64,000 bases of DNA from Ectopseudomonas chengduensis (GTDB lineage Bacteria; Pseudomonadota; Gammaproteobacteria; Pseudomonadales; Pseudomonadaceae): assembly GCF_015712065.1 (NCBI RefSeq), contig NZ_JACFYZ010000014.1:62001-126000 (forward strand), in the 5' to 3' direction. The position numbers and the translations under genes were made by a program. This document shows positions 51,294-60,104 of this stretch, one piece after another; position 1 is the stretch's first letter; the number at the start of each line of letters is the position of its first letter. A model generated the notes under the pieces. It did not search any database and was not told the DNA's origin. It saw only the letters and a program-made list of their open reading frames with translations.

Positions 51294-51318
51294 CTGTACA
51301 TAGATAAATATTGTACAG
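51294..51318. promoter_or_regulatory. Inverted repeat before the acyl-CoA dehydrogenase
   Basis: CTGTACA, 11 A+T-rich bases, TGTACAG: a perfect interrupted palindrome 17 bp before the ATG. A further CTGTACAG lies about 95 bp upstream (near 51200). Likely an operator; regulator unknown. Confidence 0.55.
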
Positions 51319-51334
51319 CTTTGGGTAAATCGAC

Positions 51335-53113
51335 ATGCCGTCCTACCGTGCTCCGCTGCGTGACATGCGCTTTGTGTTCGAAGAATTGCTCGACGCCTAT
51401 ACCCTGCTGCAAACGCTGCCCGAACAGCGTGAGTTAACTGCCGACCTCGGCGGCGCAATTCTCGAAGAGGCGGCCAAGCTGGCCGAGAACGTACTCGCCC
51501 CCCTCAATGGGCCCGGTGACAAACAAGGTTGCCAGTACGACCCGCAGACCCGCAGCGTGCGCACCCCCGACGGTTTCAAGGCTGCCTATCAGCAGTTCGC
51601 CGAAGGCGGCTGGACAGCGCTGGCCTGCACGCCTCGGTTCGGCGGCCAGGGGCTGCCCCACGTACTCAACATGCTGGTGGAGGAGATGACCTGCTCGGCC
51701 AACCTGTCGCTCGGCATGTACCCCGGCCTGACCCACGGCGCCATCAACGCCCTGACCAGTCACGGCACGCCCGAACAGCAGGAGACCTACCTGCCGCGCC
51801 TGATCAGCGGCGAGTGGACCGGCACCATGTGCCTGACCGAACCGCAATGCGGTACCGATCTCGGCCTGATTCGCACCCGCGCCGTGCCGCAGGCCGACGG
51901 CAGCTACGCCATCACCGGCACCAAGATCTGGATCACCGGCGGCGAGCACGATCTGGTCGACAACATCGTCCACCTGGTGCTGGCCAAGCTGCCGGACGCA
52001 CCGGACAGCGTCAAAGGTATCTCCCTGTTCCTGGTGCCCAAGGTACTGGAGGACGGCAGCCGTAACCCGGCCTTCTGTGGCGGCCTGGAGCACAAGATGG
52101 GCATCAAGGGCTCGGCCACCTGCGTGATGAATTTCGAAGGCGCCAAGGGCTGGCTGATCGGCGAGCCGAACAAGGGCCTGAGCTGCATGTTCACCATGAT
52201 GAACTCGGCGCGTCTGATGGTCGGCATGCAGGGCCTGGGTGTGGCCGAAAGCGCCTACCAGATCGCCCTGGGCTTCGCTCGCGAACGCCTGCAGAGCCGC
52301 TCCATCTCCGGGCCGAAGGCCGCCGACAAACCGGCCGACCCGATCATGGTGCACCCGGACGTACGGCGCATGCTGCTGCGGCAGAAGGTGATGATCGAAG
52401 GTTGCCGCGCCCTCGCCTATTTCGCCGGCCTGCAGCAGGACATCGCCCACGGCGCCGAAGATGCCGAAACGCGCAGTCGTGCCGACGATCTGGTGCAATT
52501 GCTCACACCGGTGGTAAAGGCCTTCCTCACCGATGAAGGTTTCACCTGCGCCAACGAAGGCCTGCAGGTGCTTGGCGGCTCGGGCTTCACCGAAGACTGG
52601 GGGATCGAACAACTGGTGCGCGACAGCCGCATCACCCGCATCTACGAAGGCACCAACGGCATCCAGGCGCTGGATCTGGTGGGCCGCAAGCTCGCACTCG
52701 GAGGCGGTCGCGCCGTACGCGCCTATTTCACCCTGGTCGAAGGCTGGCTCAAGAACAATGCCGATGCCCCGCATGCCACTGCGGTGACCCAGGCACTGAA
52801 GCAACTGCAGCAGGCCACCCTGTGGCTGGCCAGCGAGGGCAGCAAGGACCCGGAGCAGGCGGCGGCAGCGGCGACGCCCTATCTGCGCCTGTTCGGCCTG
52901 ACCAGCCTGGCCTGGTTGTGGTCGCAACAAGCCCAGTTGGCGCAGCGCCAACTCGATGCCGGCAGTTCGGAAACCCATTTCTATGCAGCCAAGATCAAGT
53001 CCGCCGATTTCTTCATGGCCCGCATCCTGCCAGAAGCCGACGCTCTGCTCAGTGAGATCAAGGCAGGCAAGGCGACACTGATGGCCTTCACCGACGAGGA
53101 GTTCGCCGCCTGA
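51335..53113 (+). CDS. Acyl-CoA dehydrogenase (FadE-like, C-terminal extension)
   Basis: A 592-residue flavoprotein that introduces the first double bond in fatty acyl-CoA oxidation. FAD/substrate segments are GTMCLTEPQCGTDLG and ITGTKIWITGGEHDL; LQVLGGSGFTEDWGIEQLVR comes before the catalytic Glu in RIYEGTNGIQALDL. The extra C-terminal 130 residues (ending LMAFTDEEF) are those of the about-600-residue class. It is a single-gene unit with an inverted repeat upstream and a strong terminator downstream. Confidence 0.92.
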   Translation: MPSYRAPLRDMRFVFEELLDAYTLLQTLPEQRELTADLGGAILEEAAKLAENVLAPLNGPGDKQGCQYDPQTRSVRTPDGFKAAYQQFAEGGWTALACTPRFGGQGLPHVLNMLVEEMTCSANLSLGMYPGLTHGAINALTSHGTPEQQETYLPRLISGEWTGTMCLTEPQCGTDLGLIRTRAVPQADGSYAITGTKIWITGGEHDLVDNIVHLVLAKLPDAPDSVKGISLFLVPKVLEDGSRNPAFCGGLEHKMGIKGSATCVMNFEGAKGWLIGEPNKGLSCMFTMMNSARLMVGMQGLGVAESAYQIALGFARERLQSRSISGPKAADKPADPIMVHPDVRRMLLRQKVMIEGCRALAYFAGLQQDIAHGAEDAETRSRADDLVQLLTPVVKAFLTDEGFTCANEGLQVLGGSGFTEDWGIEQLVRDSRITRIYEGTNGIQALDLVGRKLALGGGRAVRAYFTLVEGWLKNNADAPHATAVTQALKQLQQATLWLASEGSKDPEQAAAAATPYLRLFGLTSLAWLWSQQAQLAQRQLDAGSSETHFYAAKIKSADFFMARILPEADALLSEIKAGKATLMAFTDEEFAA

Positions 53114-53140
53114 TTGCAGACGGCACTGACAAGCTGCGCA

Positions 53141-53184
53141 ATCCGACAACCCACCTCTCCCCTTTTTGGTTGTCGGATTTTTTT
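53141..53184 (+). terminator. Terminator of the acyl-CoA dehydrogenase gene
   Basis: ATCCGACAACC pairs perfectly with GGTTGTCGGAT and runs into T7. Confidence 0.85.
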
Positions 53185-53243
53185 ATTAAGTACTCGCGGC
53201 CAGTGTCTGGCCGCAGTGAATACCCACTGTGCAAGGAGGGATC

Positions 53244-53789
53244 ATGGCCACCCGGACGTCGCGTCTCTGTTCGACCCTGCTGCTGACGCTGATGCTCGCC
53301 TGCAGCGTGGCACACGCCAATAGCCAGGCTGGTTGGCGTGAGCAATTGCCTCAGGCCAACCTGGTCGGCAGCGGTGATTTCAGCTGGTTCGGTTTCTCGG
53401 TCTACAACGCCAAGCTATGGAGCCCGGTGCAGCAGGTGGATTTCTCCCAACCCTTCGCTCTGGAGCTGACCTACCGACGCACCATCAGCCGGGAAACCCT
53501 GGTCGATACCAGCCTCGACGAAATACGCCGGATCAACGGCCAACCCCTCGACCGCGAACAGCAGGCCGAGTGGACGCAGCAGATGAGCCAGGCGTTCGTC
53601 GACGTGAAGGATGGCACGCGCATCACCGGCGTATTCCTGCCCGGCGAGGGCTGTCGCTTCTATGTCGACGACAAACTACAGCACGTCATCGACGATCAAG
53701 AGTTCGCCCGCGCCTTCTTCTCCATCTGGCTCGATCCGCAGACCCGCAGTCCGAAGCTGCGCGCGGCATTGCTCGGTCTCAACCCCTGA
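53244..53789 (+). CDS. Chalcone isomerase-like exported protein
   Basis: A 181-residue protein with a signal peptide (ending near AHANS). The mature part reads GSGDFSWFGFSVYNAKLW, then ALELTYRRTISRETLVDTSL and RITGVFLPGEGCRFYVDD, the bacterial chalcone isomerase-like family. Enzyme activity is not expected; lipid-binding has been proposed for the fold. ATG at 53244 is set by AGGAGG five bases upstream. First of three closely spaced genes. Confidence 0.82.
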   Translation: MATRTSRLCSTLLLTLMLACSVAHANSQAGWREQLPQANLVGSGDFSWFGFSVYNAKLWSPVQQVDFSQPFALELTYRRTISRETLVDTSLDEIRRINGQPLDREQQAEWTQQMSQAFVDVKDGTRITGVFLPGEGCRFYVDDKLQHVIDDQEFARAFFSIWLDPQTRSPKLRAALLGLNP

Positions 53790-53797
53790 GGTATCGC

Positions 53798-54331
53798 ATG
53801 AAAGCCCTATTGATTGTGCTGAGCAGCCTGCTGCTGATCAGCTGCGGCCAGGTCCCGGTCGAACGTTACGCCAACGAGAAACCCGTGCTGGACCTGCCCA
53901 CCTACTTCTCCGGGCCGGTGCAGGCATGGGGCATGTTCCAGGATCGCTCCGGCGAAGTGATCAAGCGCTTTCATGTCGATATCCAGAGCCGCCGCGAGGG
54001 CGACAAGCTGATCCTCGACGAGCGCTTCCTGTACAGCGACGGCACCCGCCAGCGCCGGGTCTGGACCCTGACGCCCGACGGTACGGGACGCTGGATCGGC
54101 ACCGCTGACGACGTGGTCGGCGAAGCCATAGGCGACGTGGCCGGTAACGCCCTGCGCTGGCGTTACCACCTCAACCTGCCGGTGGGTGACAGCACCTATG
54201 TCGTCTACTTCGACGACTGGATGTACCTGATGGACGACGACACCCTGATCAACCGCTCGGTCATGAGCAAGTTCGGTATCGAACTCGGCCAGGTCACGCT
54301 CTTCTTCCGCCGTGGCGCCGCTCAGCCATGA
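53798..54331 (+). CDS. DUF3833 lipoprotein
   Basis: A 177-residue lipoprotein: MKALLIVLSSLLLISC with Cys16 as the lipid site. The body has YFSGPVQAWGMFQDRSGEVI, then LDERFLYSDGTRQRRVWTL and VVYFDDWMYLMDDDTLINR, the DUF3833 family. Eight bases after the previous stop; overlaps the SDR start by 4 bp. Function unknown, often with SDR and chalcone isomerase-like neighbours. Confidence 0.85.
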   Translation: MKALLIVLSSLLLISCGQVPVERYANEKPVLDLPTYFSGPVQAWGMFQDRSGEVIKRFHVDIQSRREGDKLILDERFLYSDGTRQRRVWTLTPDGTGRWIGTADDVVGEAIGDVAGNALRWRYHLNLPVGDSTYVVYFDDWMYLMDDDTLINRSVMSKFGIELGQVTLFFRRGAAQP

Positions 54332-55026
54332 CCCTGCACAGCCTGGGCAATGGCTACAAGGCGCTGGTGATTGGCGCCAGCGGCACCATCGGCCAGGCCT
54401 TCTGCAAGTTGCTGCGCACAGACCCCAACTGCGCCAGCGTACGTGAGCTGAGCCGTAGCAGCTCACCGGCGCTCGATCTCGAAGCTCCCGCCAGCATCGC
54501 CGAAGCCGCAGCAGCCTTGGCGGACGAAGGGCCGTATCAGTTGATCCTGCACACAGCCGGGCTGCTACATCGCCCGGGCATCACGCCAGAAAAAAGCCTG
54601 GCCGCCATCGAGGCCGATGCCTTGCAGGCCGTATTTCAGGTCAATGCGCTGGGGCCGGCTCTGGTGCTGCGCCACTTCCTGCCTCTGCTCGACAAACAGG
54701 GCGCCATGGCCATGCTGTCGGCCAAGGTCGGCAGCATCGGCGACAACCGCCTCGGTGGTTGGTACGCCTACCGAGCGTCCAAGGCGGCGCTGAACATGCT
54801 GATCAAGACCGCCGCCATCGAGCTGGCACGCAGCAAGCCCAAGGCACGGCTGCTCAGCCTGCATCCCGGCACGGTCATCTCTCCCCTGTCGCAACCCTTT
54901 CGCGGTGCCAGCGCTGCGCGTCCGGCCGATTTGGCCGCCGCTGAAATGCTGCAGGTTATCGATGCGCTGGGGCCCGAGCACAGCGGCAGCTTCCACGCCT
55001 ACGACGGCCAGGCCTTGCCCTGGTGA
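54328..55026 (+). CDS. Short-chain dehydrogenase/reductase
   Basis: A 232-residue SDR. ALVIGASGTIGQAFCKLL is the NAD(P) loop (G-x3-G-x-G), ILHTAGLLH replaces the usual NNAG, and the catalytic Tyr/Lys are in WYAYRASKAALN (Y-x3-K) with Ser in MLSAKVGS. It overlaps the DUF3833 gene. Substrate unknown; resembles the CsgA-like group. Confidence 0.87.
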   Translation: MTLHSLGNGYKALVIGASGTIGQAFCKLLRTDPNCASVRELSRSSSPALDLEAPASIAEAAAALADEGPYQLILHTAGLLHRPGITPEKSLAAIEADALQAVFQVNALGPALVLRHFLPLLDKQGAMAMLSAKVGSIGDNRLGGWYAYRASKAALNMLIKTAAIELARSKPKARLLSLHPGTVISPLSQPFRGASAARPADLAAAEMLQVIDALGPEHSGSFHAYDGQALPW

Positions 55027-55053
55027 CAGCAGCCAGGCAACGCGGCTTGGACA

Positions 55054-55605
55054 TCAGGGGCGAGGCTGGCCGGCGCCCTTGAGAAAGAACTGCTCCAGCA
55101 CCGCCAGCGAACGCGCACTGGCGGCGCGGCCACGGCGCTCGGCATCGACCATGCCATAGATCAGCGACACGAACAGTTCGGTCAGCAGCTCGGCGGTGAT
55201 GTCGATGCGAAAGTAGCCCTCCTGCTGGCCACGCAGGAAGAAGCTGTCCAATGCATCGGTGTAGGCGATCCAGCGCGCCCCGTCCTTGTCCGGGTCGAGG
55301 CTGTCCGGGCGGTACTGGAAGATCATGAACACCAGCAACTCGCGGTGCCTGAGGTGATTCTCGATCAGGTTGCGCAATGCCTGCGCCACATCGGCGACCT
55401 GCAGGTCGGCGTCTTCGATCACCTGATTGAGCGCTGCCTGACTGTGATTCATCAGGCGCTCGACCAGGCTGTCACGCGTGCCACAGAAACGATGCAAGGT
55501 GGCCTTGCTGACACCCGCGGCTTCGGCCAGATCTTTCAGCGTCGCCCGCGGGCGATCGACGATGGCAACAGCCAGGGCCTTGAGCAGTTTTTCATCATTG
55601 GACAT
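55054..55605 (-). CDS. TetR-family repressor, divergent from the RND pump
   Basis: A 183-residue repressor. HTH at about 18-50: RATLKDLAEAAGVSKATLHR then FCGTRDSLVERLM. The ligand domain is longer and not specific. It lies 172 bp from the adaptor gene and reads away from it. A 20-bp palindrome in the gap is its probable operator. Confidence 0.87.
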   Translation of the reverse strand: MSNDEKLLKALAVAIVDRPRATLKDLAEAAGVSKATLHRFCGTRDSLVERLMNHSQAALNQVIEDADLQVADVAQALRNLIENHLRHRELLVFMIFQYRPDSLDPDKDGARWIAYTDALDSFFLRGQQEGYFRIDITAELLTELFVSLIYGMVDAERRGRAASARSLAVLEQFFLKGAGQPRP

Positions 55606-55694
55606 CGAAGGCCCTCCGCTTGAGCAGCGCGCATTGTGCAGAAAAAGTCCCCAGACTCAACGGGGACTTACAATTTTGCTCACAGAAGATCCAT

Positions 55695-55714
55695 ATGAGT
55701 CAATATTGACTCAT
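55695..55714. promoter_or_regulatory. 20-bp palindrome, probable TetR operator
   Basis: ATGAGTCAATATTGACTCAT is a perfect palindrome between the TetR gene and the RND genes. A plus-strand TTGACT (55706-55711) inside it can serve as -35, with GATCAT 17 bases later as a weak -10. Confidence 0.75.
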
Positions 55715-55777
55715 TTTAGCCAAAGCATGATCATTCGCGCCTTTCAAGGAAAATGGATCTCACTCCAGGTGACAGGC

Positions 55778-56950
55778 ATGAGCACAATTCGCGGACGTTA
55801 CGTTTTTTCAGTGGTCGCTCTACTGGCGGCAATCGGCCTGGCCGGCTGCGATAAAGGCGAGCAAGGATGGGGTGAGGCGCCACCGCGCGAGGTCGACGTG
55901 CTGACCGTCAAGACCGAGCCGTTCACCGTGATCGCCGAACTGCCAGGCCGTATCGAGCCGGTGCGGGTGGCCGAAGTACGTGCCCGGGTCGCCGGCATCG
56001 TGCTCAAACGCACCTTCGAGGAAGGCGCCGACGTCAAGGCCGGCGACCTGCTGTTCCAGATCGACCCAGCACCGTTCAAGGCCGCCCTGTCCCGTGCCCA
56101 GGGCGAACTGGCCCGGGCCGAGGCGCAGCTGTTCCAGGCGCAGGCCACGGTCAAGCGCTACGAGCCACTGGTGAAGATCGATGCGGTCAGCAAGCAGGAC
56201 TTCGATGTGGCCAAGGCTGCCCTGCAAAGCGCCCAGGCCGACAAGCGCTCGGCCCAAGCCAGCGTGGAAACCGCGCGCCTGGACCTGGGTTACGCCGAAG
56301 TGCGCGCGCCCATTGCCGGGCGCATTGGCCGCGCCCAGGTGACCGAAGGCGCACTGGTCGGCCAGGGTGAAGCCACACTGCTCGCCCGCATTCAGCAGCT
56401 CGACCCGGTCTACGCCGACTTCACCCAGCCGGCCGCCGATGCCCTGCGTCTGCGCGCCGCCATCGCCGATGGCAAGGTTGCCGGTGCAGCCGATCAGCCC
56501 TTGTCGCTGCGCGTCGATGGCACCGATATCGAGAGCAAAGGCACCCTGCTGTTCACCGATATCTCGGTGGATCGCAGCACCGGCCAGATCGCCCTGCGCG
56601 GCCGCTTCGACAACCCGCAAGGCGTGCTGCTGCCCGGCATGTACGTGCGCGTGCTGACGCCGCAGGGGCTGAACCAGAACGCCATCCTGGTGCCGCAGCG
56701 CGCCGTGCAGCGTGCTGCCGACGGCCAGGCCAGCGTGATGCTGCTGGGCGAAGACGACACCGTCGAGGTTCGCCAGGTCACCACCGGCGCCATGCACGGC
56801 TCACGCTGGCTGATCGCCGAAGGCCTTGAGGCCGGCGACAAGGTGATCACCAGCTCGCTGGCTGCCATCAAGCCCGGCGCCAAGGTCGTGCCGCGCGAGG
56901 AAGCTGCCGCGGCAGCCGACGCGCACGCTCCACAATCCCAGGCGCAGTAA
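55778..56950 (+). CDS. RND efflux periplasmic adaptor (MexA-like)
   Basis: A 390-residue lipoprotein adaptor. Signal and lipobox end GLAGC (about residue 23); lipoyl and hairpin parts read RVAGIVLKRTFEEGADVKAG then DLLFQIDPAPFKAALSRA; the second lipoyl half is LGYAEVRAPIAGRIGRA. ATG at 55778 gives a clean lipoprotein signal; a longer reading upstream crosses the operator. First gene of the pump operon. Confidence 0.92.
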   Translation: MSTIRGRYVFSVVALLAAIGLAGCDKGEQGWGEAPPREVDVLTVKTEPFTVIAELPGRIEPVRVAEVRARVAGIVLKRTFEEGADVKAGDLLFQIDPAPFKAALSRAQGELARAEAQLFQAQATVKRYEPLVKIDAVSKQDFDVAKAALQSAQADKRSAQASVETARLDLGYAEVRAPIAGRIGRAQVTEGALVGQGEATLLARIQQLDPVYADFTQPAADALRLRAAIADGKVAGAADQPLSLRVDGTDIESKGTLLFTDISVDRSTGQIALRGRFDNPQGVLLPGMYVRVLTPQGLNQNAILVPQRAVQRAADGQASVMLLGEDDTVEVRQVTTGAMHGSRWLIAEGLEAGDKVITSSLAAIKPGAKVVPREEAAAAADAHAPQSQAQ

Positions 56951-56965
56951 GCCGGAGAGAAGCTC

Positions 56966-59900
56966 ATGTCCCTGTTTTTCATACGGCGCCCCAATTTCGC
57001 CTGGGTGGTCGCCCTGTTCATCTCGCTGGCCGGCCTGCTGGCCATCCCGTTCCTGCCGGTGGCGCAGTACCCCAACGTGGCGCCGCCGCAGATCACCGTG
57101 ACCGCCACCTATCCCGGCGCCTCGGCGCAGGTGCTGACCGACTCGGTGACCAGCGTCATCGAGGAAGAGCTCAACGGCGCGAAGAACCTGCTGTACTTCG
57201 AGTCCACCAGCAACGCCAACGGCATCGCCGAGATCACCGTCACCTTCCAGCCGGGCACTGACCCCGAATTGGCCCAGGTGGACGTGCAGAATCGCTTGAA
57301 GAAAGCTGAGGCACGCATGCCGCAGGCCGTGCTCACCCTGGGTATCCAGACCGAGCAGGCCACGGCGGGCTTCCTGCTGATCTACGCGCTGAGCTACAAG
57401 GATGGCGGCAAGGACGACAACACCACGGCGCTGGCCGACTACGCCGCGCGCAACATCAACAACGAAATCCGCCGCGTCCCTGGCGTCGGCAAGCTGCAGT
57501 TCTTCGCCTCCGAAGCCGCCATGCGGGTGTGGATCGACCCGCAGAAGCTGGTCGGCTATGGCCTGTCGATCGACGACGTGAACAACGCCATCCGCGCGCA
57601 GAACGTGCAGGTGCCGGCCGGCGCCTTCGGCAGCACGCCAGGCTCCAGCGAGCAGCAACTGACCGCGACACTGGCGGTCAAGGGCACCCTGGACAACCCG
57701 GATGAATTCGCCGCCATCGTGCTGCGCGCCAACCAGGACGGCTCGCGCCTGACCCTGGGCGACGTGGCGCGCATCGAGGTCGGCAGCCAGGACTACAACT
57801 TCGGTTCGCGCCAGGACGGCAAGCCCGCCGTCGCCGCCGCCGTGCAGCTGTCGCCCGGTGCCAACGCCATCCAGACCGCCGAGGCGGTGAAACAGCGCCT
57901 GACCGAGTTGTCGGTGAACTTCCCGGACAACGTCGAGTTCTCGGTGCCTTACGACACCTCGCGCTTCGTCGACGTGGCCATCGACAAGGTCATCATGACC
58001 CTGGTCGAAGCCATGGTGCTGGTGTTCCTGGTGATGTTCCTGTTCCTGCAGAACGTGCGCTACACCCTGATCCCGTCCATCGTGGTGCCGGTGTGCCTGC
58101 TCGGCACCCTGACCTTCATGTACCTGCTGGGCTTCTCGGTGAACATGATGACCATGTTCGGCATGGTGCTGGCCATCGGCATCCTGGTCGACGACGCCAT
58201 CGTGGTGGTGGAGAACGTCGAGCGGATCATGGCCGAGGAAGGCCTGGCGCCGGTGCCGGCGACCATCAAGGCGATGGGCCAGGTGTCCGGGGCGATCATC
58301 GGCATCACCCTGGTGCTGTCGGCGGTGTTCCTGCCGCTGGCCTTCATGTCCGGCTCTGTCGGCGTCATCTACCAGCAGTTCTCGCTGTCGCTGGCGGTGT
58401 CGATCCTGTTCTCCGGCTTTCTCGCCCTGACCTTCACCCCGGCGCTGTGCGCGACGATTCTCAAGCCCATCCCACAGGGGCATCACGAGAAGAGCGGCTT
58501 CTTCGGCGCCTTCAACCGCCTGTTCACTCGTCTGACCGGGCGCTATACCGCGCTCAACGGCAAGCTGGTGCCACGCGCGGGCCGCGTCATGTTCATCTAC
58601 CTGGGCATCGTGGTGCTGATGGGTTTCTTCTACCTGCGCCTGCCGGAATCCTTCGTGCCGGTCGAAGACCAGGGCTACATGATCGTCGACATCCAGCTGC
58701 CACCGGGCGCCACCCGTGAGCGCACCTCGGCAGCCGGCGAGGAACTGGAAGAATTCCTGATGGGCCGCGACGCCATCGAGACCTCCTTTCTGGTGCTCGG
58801 CTTCAGTTTCTCCGGCATGGGCGAGAACGCTGCCATCGCCTTCCCGCTGTTCAAGGACTGGTCGGAGCGTGACGCCACACAATCACCGGAGGCCGAATCG
58901 GCAGCGGTCAACCAGCACTTCGCCAACCTCGACGACGGCGCCATGATGGCCGTGCCGCCACCGCCGATCGAAGGCCTGGGCAACTCTGGCGGCTTCGCCC
59001 TGCGCCTGCAGGACCGTGCCGGTCTCGGCCGCGACGTCCTGCTCGCCGCGCGCGACGAGGTGCTGGGCAAGGTCAACGGCAACCCGAAGTTCCTCTACGC
59101 CATGATGGAAGGCCTGGCCGAAGCGCCGCAGTTGCGTCTGGTCATCGACCGCGAAAAGGCGCGTACCCTCGGAGTGAGCTTCGAGTCGGTGAGCAGTGCA
59201 CTGTCGACCGCCTTCGGCTCCGCGGTGATCAACGACTTCGCCAACGCCGGTCGCCAGCAGCGCGTGGTGGTGCAGGCCGAGCAGGCCGAACGGATGACCC
59301 CGGAAAGCGTGCTCCGGCTGCACGTGCCCAACGACAGCGGCGGCCTGGTGCCCCTGAGCGCCTTCGTCACCACCCAGTGGGAAGAAGGCCCGGTGCAGAT
59401 CGCCCGCTACAACGGTTATCCGTCGATCCGCATCGCCGGCGACGCCGCCCCCGGGGTGAGCACCGGCGAGGCCATGGCCGAACTGGAGCGCATCGCCGCC
59501 GAACTGCCGGAAGGCATCGGCTACGAGTGGACCGGCCTGTCGTATCAGGAGCGGGTCGCCAGCGGCCAGGCCGTGATGCTCTTCGCCCTGGCCATCACCG
59601 TGGTGTTCCTGCTGCTGGTAGCCCTCTACGAGAGCTGGGCGATCCCGCTGAGCGTGATGCTCATCGTGCCGGTCGGCGCCCTCGGCGCGGTGCTGGCGGT
59701 GACCGCCATCGGCCTGCCCAACGACGTCTACTTCAAGGTCGGCCTGATCACCGTGATCGGCCTGGCGGCGAAGAACGCCATCCTCATCGTCGAGTTCGCC
59801 AAGGATCTGTGGGAAGACGGCTACTCGCTGCGCGATGCCGCCATCGAAGCAGCACGCCTGCGTTTCCGCCCGATCATCATGACCTCCATGGCCTTCATGC

Positions 59901-60100
59901 TCGGCGTGGTACCGCTGGCCATCGCCACCGGCGCCGGCGCCGCCAGCCAGCGTGCACTGGGTACCGGTGTACTGGGCGGCATGCTCAGCGCGACCATGCT
60001 CGGGGTGATCTTCGTGCCGATCTTCTTCGTCTGGGTGCTGTCGCTGCTGCGTACCAAACCTCAGCAAACCGACAACCATCCCCTGCACAAAGCGGAGTAA
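56966..60100 (+). CDS. RND efflux pump inner-membrane transporter (HAE-1 family)
   Basis: A 1044-residue pump protein with twelve membrane helices and two large periplasmic loops. It opens MSLFFIRRPNFAWVVALFIS; proton-relay Asp pair in AIGILVDDAIVVVENVERIM (about 405) and Lys in GLAAKNAILIVEFAKDL (about 935). Closest in style to AcrB/MexB, but which named pump it equals cannot be told. GGAGAG precedes the ATG, 15 bp after the adaptor. Confidence 0.94.
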   Translation: MSLFFIRRPNFAWVVALFISLAGLLAIPFLPVAQYPNVAPPQITVTATYPGASAQVLTDSVTSVIEEELNGAKNLLYFESTSNANGIAEITVTFQPGTDPELAQVDVQNRLKKAEARMPQAVLTLGIQTEQATAGFLLIYALSYKDGGKDDNTTALADYAARNINNEIRRVPGVGKLQFFASEAAMRVWIDPQKLVGYGLSIDDVNNAIRAQNVQVPAGAFGSTPGSSEQQLTATLAVKGTLDNPDEFAAIVLRANQDGSRLTLGDVARIEVGSQDYNFGSRQDGKPAVAAAVQLSPGANAIQTAEAVKQRLTELSVNFPDNVEFSVPYDTSRFVDVAIDKVIMTLVEAMVLVFLVMFLFLQNVRYTLIPSIVVPVCLLGTLTFMYLLGFSVNMMTMFGMVLAIGILVDDAIVVVENVERIMAEEGLAPVPATIKAMGQVSGAIIGITLVLSAVFLPLAFMSGSVGVIYQQFSLSLAVSILFSGFLALTFTPALCATILKPIPQGHHEKSGFFGAFNRLFTRLTGRYTALNGKLVPRAGRVMFIYLGIVVLMGFFYLRLPESFVPVEDQGYMIVDIQLPPGATRERTSAAGEELEEFLMGRDAIETSFLVLGFSFSGMGENAAIAFPLFKDWSERDATQSPEAESAAVNQHFANLDDGAMMAVPPPPIEGLGNSGGFALRLQDRAGLGRDVLLAARDEVLGKVNGNPKFLYAMMEGLAEAPQLRLVIDREKARTLGVSFESVSSALSTAFGSAVINDFANAGRQQRVVVQAEQAERMTPESVLRLHVPNDSGGLVPLSAFVTTQWEEGPVQIARYNGYPSIRIAGDAAPGVSTGEAMAELERIAAELPEGIGYEWTGLSYQERVASGQAVMLFALAITVVFLLLVALYESWAIPLSVMLIVPVGALGAVLAVTAIGLPNDVYFKVGLITVIGLAAKNAILIVEFAKDLWEDGYSLRDAAIEAARLRFRPIIMTSMAFMLGVVPLAIATGAGAASQRALGTGVLGGMLSATMLGVIFVPIFFVWVLSLLRTKPQQTDNHPLHKAE

Positions 60101-60104
60101 TGCG

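Noticed and set aside
56801..58882. Long minus-strand open frame opposite the RND transporter
   Set aside because: Low-complexity His/Gln/Glu/Gly protein, exact shadow of the pump gene.
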